Assembly: GCF_002095385.1 (NCBI RefSeq)
Contig: NZ_MIPP01000003.1
Location: forward strand, 111,562 to 175,561
DNA: 64,000 nucleotides
Direction: 5' to 3'
Origin: Pantoea eucrina
GTDB taxonomy: Bacteria; Pseudomonadota; Gammaproteobacteria; Enterobacterales; Enterobacteriaceae
Below, piece after piece: positions 59,238 through 64,000 of this stretch. A program made the position numbers and the translations under genes. The stretch's first letter is position 1. Each line of letters begins with the position of its first letter. The notes below the pieces were generated by a model that saw only the letters and a program-made list of their open reading frames with translations, searched no databases and was not told the DNA's origin.

Positions 59238-60146
59238 TTACTTTTTATTGCCTACCGCGTTGTCCAGCCACTGTGCAAAATCTTTGCCCAGCACCGGGTG
59301 ACGTACGCCGTACTCAACAAAAGCCTGCATGTAACCCAGCTTGTTACCACAGTCGTGGCTGACGCCAGTCAGGTGATAAGCTTCTACAGTCTCTTTTTCC
59401 ATCAGCATAGCGATAGAGTCGGTCAGCTGAACTTCGCCGCCTGCACCCGGAGGGGTTTTAGCCAGCAGAGGCCAGATATCAGCAGAAAGAACATAACGAC
59501 CTACTACCGCGAGGTTTGAAGGCGCTTCATTCGCTTTTGGCTTCTCAACAACGCCCACCATCGGTGCACTCTGGCCCGCGCTCAGCTCGGCGCCTTTGCA
59601 GTCAACCACACCGTATGCGGTTACGTCTGCTACTGGCTCAACCATGATCTGGCTGTGACCGGTTTCTTCAAAACGCGCCAGCATCTCTGCCAGGTTGTCT
59701 TTGGTCGGGTTTGACTCATATTCGTCGATGATAACGTCTGGCAGAATGACTGCTACCGGCTCATCGCCTACCAGCGGATGTGCACACATGACCGCATGGC
59801 CCAGACCTTTAGCGATACCCTGACGCACCTGCATAATGGTGACGTGTGGCGGACAGATAGACTGGATTTCATCCAGCAGCTGACGCTTAACACGCTTCTC
59901 CAGCATGGCTTCCAGTTCGAAGCTGGTATCAAAGTGGTTTTCGATTGAGTTTTTAGAAGAGTGCGTAACCAGCACAATTTCGTTAATGCCCGCAGCAATA
60001 CACTCATTTACGACATACTGGATCAACGGCTTATCGACCAGCGGTAACATCTCTTTTGGAATAGCTTTGGTCGCTGGCAGCATACGCGTACCTAAACCTG
60101 CAACCGGGATTACCGCTTTTTTTACTTTTGACTTATAGGCAGACAT
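59238..60146 (-). CDS. galU: UTP-glucose-1-phosphate uridylyltransferase
   Basis: A 302-residue nucleotidyltransferase, same length as E. coli GalU, making UDP-glucose. [20 protein letters not shown] is the nucleotide-binding signature; [29 protein letters not shown] and [15 protein letters not shown] are conserved. A TTG one codon earlier is in frame, but ATG 60146 fits AGAGG spacing. First gene of the galU-ugd-uge run. Confidence 0.97.
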   Translation of the reverse strand: MSAYKSKVKKAVIPVAGLGTRMLPATKAIPKEMLPLVDKPLIQYVVNECIAAGINEIVLVTHSSKNSIENHFDTSFELEAMLEKRVKRQLLDEIQSICPPHVTIMQVRQGIAKGLGHAVMCAHPLVGDEPVAVILPDVIIDEYESNPTKDNLAEMLARFEETGHSQIMVEPVADVTAYGVVDCKGAELSAGQSAPMVGVVEKPKANEAPSNLAVVGRYVLSADIWPLLAKTPPGAGGEVQLTDSIAMLMEKETVEAYHLTGVSHDCGNKLGYMQAFVEYGVRHPVLGKDFAQWLDNAVGNKK

Positions 60147-60339
60147 CAAATACCTCTCTTAATAGGCCGCTCAAGTTAATACTTGATATGTCGGTTTAAA
60201 AAACGAAATGAGTATATCAGTTAGTATCAGGCGGAATTATCCTGGATAAAGTTAATCCATGGAATTTAAGACTTTTACCCAAGTGTAAAGGATAGGTCTG
60301 GCGCTGTCGCTTAACTGATTTAACCCGCTGTTTAACTGC

Positions 60340-61355
60340 TTATTCTTCACCCGATAACATCAGACGGAGCCTGCCGCCGGCACCCCAGACGTGGCACTGC
60401 CAGGCACCGGTATGCTGAGAAATCTGATTAAGATGGGTCCCCCCATCGTACCCAGCGGTACACCGCTGTTTAACTGCAGCTGCTGCGTTTCCAGGTGCAG
60501 CGTGGCATTAAGCCCTGCTGAAACCAGAATTAATTTACGCAGTTCGCGATGATAATATCCCACCAGAAGCGGGAACTGCCCGGTAAGGTTTGCCTGGCGC
60601 AGCAGCATATTCACCTGACGCAGCAGACCGTTGAGTTCCGGCAGCCGATGATGCTGTCCGGACAGCTGCTCCTGCAGTAAACCGTTGAATAGCGCCCGCA
60701 GCAGCAGCGCGGCCAGCACGCCGTTGTCGCCCGCCCGGGTAACATCGAGACAGTAAAAGGCGAGATCTTTATCGGAGAGCGCAGCGATATCCAGAACCAG
60801 CCCTGGCTGTTCCGCCATGGTGAGCTGTCGGTAGTTGATGCGGCAGTGCGCAATGGTTTGCTGCACCGGCGGCTGCAGCTGCTTCAGCAGCTTTGCCGCG
60901 GCGATCGGATCGCGGGCCAGCGCATCCCAGTCCTGAAACAGCTGCTCATCCTCCTCCACTTTGGAGGTGAACATCGAGGGATAAAGACACTCAAAAACAG
61001 CCTCGCGGAAGCGTTCGATATTTTTCAGGGGTTTCAGTAATACATCCTGCACGCCAAGCCGCAGCACGTGCGCGATATCAGCCATATTCTGGGTAGCAGA
61101 TATGACCAGTACAGGCACCGTATTCCCCTGACTGCGCAGATGCTCAACAAACGCAATACCGCCCATCCGGGGCATTTCCAGATCGCAAATCACCAGATCG
61201 GCGCTGTGCGACGACAGAATGTCGAGGCCTTCCAGCCCATCGCCGGCCTGCAGGGCTGTTGCCCCCAGACTGGTCAGTACATTTTCCAGCAATGAACGGA
61301 AAACGACCTCATCTTCGACAATGAGTATCTTTTTGCCGAGTAGTGGTTTTTCCAT
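60340..61355 (-). CDS. rssB: RssB, response regulator/RpoS adaptor; 3' end frameshifted
   Basis: Homologue of E. coli RssB (337 residues), the adaptor that delivers RpoS to ClpXP. The receiver domain carries the phosphoacceptor D58 in DLVICDLEMPRMGG and VLVISATQNMAD; the C-terminal PP2C-like effector domain follows with GLVLDIAALSDKDLAFYCLD. As read, the frame stops at 60360 after a foreign tail beginning PILIRFLSIP. Adding one base in the G run (plus-strand C6, 60439-60444) restores THLNQISQHTGAWQCHVWGA and a stop at 60340, the family C-terminus. So a single G is missing or was under-called. Confidence 0.9.
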
Positions 61356-61456
61356 TCTCTCCCCCTGCGTACCAGATATTGCAATAGTGGTTCATAAAAT
61401 GCAGTTGCGCCTTTAATTATTGTCATCAGCGACAACCCCCCTGAATGAACAACTGA

Positions 61457-62356
61457 CTATCTGCTACGGACCAGTGGTAATAGTTCATCCATTTTTTTCT
61501 CTACGGCCGCCTTACCGGCAGCCATCGCCTCTTCAGCACGATGAAAATCCAGCGTTGAAATCTGCGGACAAAACGGCTGAATCAGCACATCCGGCGGATC
61601 GCCCGCCATACGGTTACGTTTCAGGCGGTTTTCCAGCACCTGAATTGAGGTCGACATGATCTCCATTGCGCCAGGTGACTGCGCCGCGCGCTGGCGGGAA
61701 AATCCCATCAGACGCTGACGTAATTTTTTACCCCACGAGAGCGCCTCTGCCGCGTCATCGCCGTTTTCCGGCGTTACCGACAGCAGATCCTGCTGCATCA
61801 GATGCGCATCATGCTGAAGATCGACCGCAATAACAATGTCGGCGCCAAGTGCGCGCGTCAGGGAGATGGGCACCGGGTTTACCACCGCGCCATCCACCAG
61901 CCAGTATCCATTGTAGCCAACAGGTGGTAATAAGCCTGGCATACTACAGGAAGCGCGCACGGCCTGATGCAGATCGCCTTCAGTCAGCCAGAGCTCACGG
62001 CCGGTACTCAGGTTGGTGGCAACCACGCCAAACGGTTTCAGGCCGCCGTCAATCTGGTCATGCGGGATCAGCTGGCGAATATGACTGAAAACGCGATCGC
62101 CGCGTAACAGTCCCCCGCGCTGCCAGGAGAGATCCATCAGGCGTATAACATCCCAGTAGCGAAACGCGCTGACCCACTTCTCCATCTTTGCCAGGTGACC
62201 ATTGGTGTAGGCGGCACCAACCAGCGCGCCGACTGAGCAGCCCGCTACCACATCAATTTCAATACCGGCACGCTCCAGCGCATTGATGACGCCGATATGC
62301 GCCCAGCCCTTCGCGGCGCCCGATCCCAGAGCCAGTCCAATCTTGACCTTTCTCAT
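61457..62356 (-). CDS. rssA: RssA, patatin-like phospholipase family protein
   Basis: A 299-residue protein (E. coli RssA 301) of the patatin family. GLALGSGAAKGWAHIGVINA is the oxyanion hole, GCSVGALVGA the GxSxG nucleophile, and DGAVVNPVPISL the catalytic aspartate motif. The physiological substrate is unknown. It lies upstream of rssB in the same direction; the pair forms one operon as in E. coli. Confidence 0.95.
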   Translation of the reverse strand: MRKVKIGLALGSGAAKGWAHIGVINALERAGIEIDVVAGCSVGALVGAAYTNGHLAKMEKWVSAFRYWDVIRLMDLSWQRGGLLRGDRVFSHIRQLIPHDQIDGGLKPFGVVATNLSTGRELWLTEGDLHQAVRASCSMPGLLPPVGYNGYWLVDGAVVNPVPISLTRALGADIVIAVDLQHDAHLMQQDLLSVTPENGDDAAEALSWGKKLRQRLMGFSRQRAAQSPGAMEIMSTSIQVLENRLKRNRMAGDPPDVLIQPFCPQISTLDFHRAEEAMAAGKAAVEKKMDELLPLVRSR

Positions 62357-62452
62357 CTTACCTCGTGATGCTGCTGGTACGTAGCATCATGCCACGCAGT
62401 CGGCTACCATAGCGCACGCCTATGATAACGTTAACCACTCTCAGGAGATGAT

Positions 62453-62908
62453 GTGTCCGAAAAGTGCCCCTGCTGCAGCGGGAAGCAGTATAGCGTATGT
62501 TGTCAGCCCTTTTTAAACGGCGAGGCCATCCCGCTAAGTGCTGAACAGCTGATGCGATCTCGCTATACGGCCTACGCCACGGGTAATGCAGTTTATCTGA
62601 CAGAAACCTGGCACGCCAGCCAGCGCAGCGTCGATCTGACGGCGCGTTTATCTGAAAGTTTTGCCGGTACAACGTGGCTCGGACTAGATGTAACCTGTTG
62701 TAATCATGGCATCCATGAGAACGAAGCCTTTGTGACCTTTTTTGCGCGCTACCGCGAAAAAGAGCGCGAGTCAGCGATCGCTGAACGTTCACGCTTTCTT
62801 CGGGAGGAGGGTCACTGGTACTATGTGGATGGAACAGCGCCAGCAATCGGGCGTAACGATCGCTGCCCCTGCGGCTCTGGCAAAAAATACAAAAAATGTT
62901 GTGGCTGA
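62453..62908 (+). CDS. ychJ: YchJ, SEC-C motif protein (UPF0225)
   Basis: A 151-residue protein (E. coli 152) with two SEC-C zinc motifs, [13 protein letters not shown] at the N-terminus and [16 protein letters not shown] at the end, as in the SecA tail. Between them is an NTF2-like domain with the conserved [13 protein letters not shown]. It starts with GTG at 62453; AGGAG is five bases upstream. Function unknown; zinc binding is likely. Confidence 0.93.
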   Translation: MSEKCPCCSGKQYSVCCQPFLNGEAIPLSAEQLMRSRYTAYATGNAVYLTETWHASQRSVDLTARLSESFAGTTWLGLDVTCCNHGIHENEAFVTFFARYREKERESAIAERSRFLREEGHWYYVDGTAPAIGRNDRCPCGSGKKYKKCCG

Positions 62909-62964
62909 TATCCGCTTCGCCGCAATGGTAATACCCTTATCGCTTTGACAGGACCTTGACTGAG

Positions 62965-63813
62965 ATGCAAGCGCAAACACTGCAACGAAAAGTTTTACGG
63001 ACCATTTGCCCTGATGCTAAAGGTCTGATCGCCAAGATCACCAACATTTGCTACAAGCATGAACTCAACATTGTGCAAAACAATGAGTTTGTCGATCACC
63101 GCACCGGCCGCTTTTTTATGCGCACCGAGCTGGAAGGCATTTTTAACGACAATACGCTGCTGGCCGATCTGGATAGCGCTCTGCCGACCGGTTCGGTGCG
63201 TGAGCTGCACACTGCCGGTCGCCGCCGCGTCGTTATTCTGGTCACAAAAGAGGCGCACTGCCTGGGTGACCTGCTGATGAAAAGCGCGTTTGGCGGTCTG
63301 GATATGGAGATCGCTGCGGTGATCGGCAATCACGATACGCTGCGCTCGCTGGTAGAACGTTTTGATATTCCTTTTGTGCTGGTCAGCCATGAAGGCAAAA
63401 CGCGCGAAGAGCATGACAACCGCATGGCGGAAGAGATCGATCGCTATCAGCCTGATTACGTGGTGCTGGCAAAATATATGCGCGTGCTGACGCCTGCTTT
63501 TGTGCAGCGCTACCCTAACCAGATCATCAATATTCACCACTCGTTCCTGCCAGCTTTTATTGGCGCGCGTCCTTATCATCAGGCGTATGAACGCGGCGTT
63601 AAAATCATTGGCGCAACGGCGCATTACGTCAATGACAACCTGGACGAAGGTCCAATCATTATGCAGGATGTCATTAACGTGGATCACAGCTATACCGCTG
63701 AAGAGATGATGCGCGCCGGACGCGATGTGGAAAAAAACGTGCTGAGTCGCGCGCTCTATAAAGTGCTCGGCCAGCGCGTGTTTGTTTATGGCAACCGCAC
63801 GATTATTCTTTAA
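62965..63813 (+). CDS. purU: Formyltetrahydrofolate deformylase
   Basis: A 282-residue enzyme (E. coli 280) that releases formate from 10-formyl-THF to balance one-carbon pools and feed PurT. An N-terminal ACT domain (KVLRTICPDAKGLIAKITNI) is followed by a formyltransferase-like domain with NIHHSFLPAFIGARPYHQAY and the catalytic Asp in YVNDNLDEGPII. A TTG start at 62956 would add three residues and has the better Shine-Dalgarno (AGGA); ATG 62965 is nearer the family start. Confidence 0.96.
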   Translation: MQAQTLQRKVLRTICPDAKGLIAKITNICYKHELNIVQNNEFVDHRTGRFFMRTELEGIFNDNTLLADLDSALPTGSVRELHTAGRRRVVILVTKEAHCLGDLLMKSAFGGLDMEIAAVIGNHDTLRSLVERFDIPFVLVSHEGKTREEHDNRMAEEIDRYQPDYVVLAKYMRVLTPAFVQRYPNQIINIHHSFLPAFIGARPYHQAYERGVKIIGATAHYVNDNLDEGPIIMQDVINVDHSYTAEEMMRAGRDVEKNVLSRALYKVLGQRVFVYGNRTIIL

Positions 63814-63907
63814 GCGCGGCGTTTTGGCGCCAGGGCGCTGAATTGTCTAACTCTTCAGCGCTACGCGTAAAAAACGGGCAAACAGGTTTTATTTTTACAT
63901 CCGGTGC

Positions 63908-63945
63908 TTTACAGGCGGAACGCATTTGATATGATGCGCCCCGCC
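63908..63945 (+). promoter_or_regulatory. tRNA-Tyr promoter with GC-rich discriminator
   Basis: TTTACA (63908-63913), 16-base spacing and TATGAT (63930-63935), followed by GCGCCCCGCC. The -10 and discriminator match the E. coli tyrT promoter, a classic target of stringent control. The AT-rich stretch upstream may bind Fis. Confidence 0.8.
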
Positions 63946-63970
63946 TTCAGGCACAAAGATTCAGGCAAGT

Positions 63971-64000
63971 GGCGGGATTCCCGAGCGGCCAAAGGGAGCA
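63971..64000 (+). tRNA. tyrT: tRNA-Tyr, 5' part (cut by window edge)
   Basis: Acceptor strand GGCGGGA, then TT and the D-arm CCCGAGCGGCCAAAGGGAGC match the 5' third of enterobacterial tRNA-Tyr (E. coli GGTGGGGTTCCCGAGCGG...). The anticodon is beyond the window. The place after purU is that of tyrT/tyrV in E. coli. Confidence 0.85.

Overview
The window is a chromosomal segment of a GC-rich enterobacterium. Gene order from rnb to the tyrosine tRNA is almost collinear (in inverted orientation) with the E. coli 27-29 min region: rnb, pdeR/rpfR, osmB, yciH, pyrF, lapB, lapA, pgpB, ribA, acnA, yciX, ymiA, cysB, topA, sohB, yciK, btuR, rluB, yciO, rnm, trp operon, ompW, yciC, yciB, yciA, tonB, yciI, yciY, clsA, yciU, oppFDCBA, ychE, adhE, tdk, hns, galU, rssB, rssA, ychJ, purU, tRNA-Tyr. 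Differences from E. coli point to Erwiniaceae (Pantoea/Erwinia/Mixta type): trpG and trpD are separate genes, an rpfF homologue faces rpfR, H-NS is a short 135-residue form, and uge and ugd sit between hns and galU. The genus is an inference from recalled family sequences, not from a search.

Layout. 1-11.4 kb: the start of a PTS permease gene, a YdeP-type molybdopterin oxidoreductase, RNase II, a CstA-type carbon-starvation transporter with its YbdD-like partner, then the convergent pair rpfR (receptor with GGDEF and EAL domains) and rpfF (diffusible signal factor synthase), and a lone araD-type epimerase. 11.7-16.4 kb: osmB, the lapA-lapB-pyrF-yciH run, pgpB and ribA. 16.4-21.3 kb: acnA, three microprotein genes and cysB. 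21.5-31 kb: topA, sohB, yciK-btuR, rluB, a protease-like lipoprotein, yciO and rnm. 31-38 kb: trp promoter/operator, leader/attenuator and trpEGDCBA. 38-45 kb: envelope and small-protein genes (BON lipoprotein, ompW, ykgJ, yciC, yciB, yciA, tonB, yciI, yciY, clsA, yciU). 45-52 kb: the oligopeptide permease operon and ychE. 52-60 kb: adhE, tdk, hns and the UDP-sugar run galU-ugd-uge. 60-64 kb: rssB, rssA, ychJ, purU and the first 30 bases of a tRNA-Tyr with its strong promoter.

How the genes work together: rpfF/rpfR form a quorum-sensing circuit joined to cyclic di-GMP turnover; lapA/lapB adjust lipopolysaccharide synthesis; trpEGDCBA makes tryptophan from chorismate; galU-ugd-uge converts glucose-1-phosphate to UDP-glucose, UDP-glucuronate and UDP-galacturonate for surface polysaccharide; oppABCDF imports peptides.

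The main oddity is that three conserved genes (rpfR, lapB, rssB) each carry an apparent one-base deletion in a run of identical bases. Either the sequence under-calls homopolymers or this isolate has lost three regulatory proteins; the first is more likely because lapB is close to essential in E. coli. No insertion sequence, prophage, CRISPR array or clearly new multi-gene system was seen.
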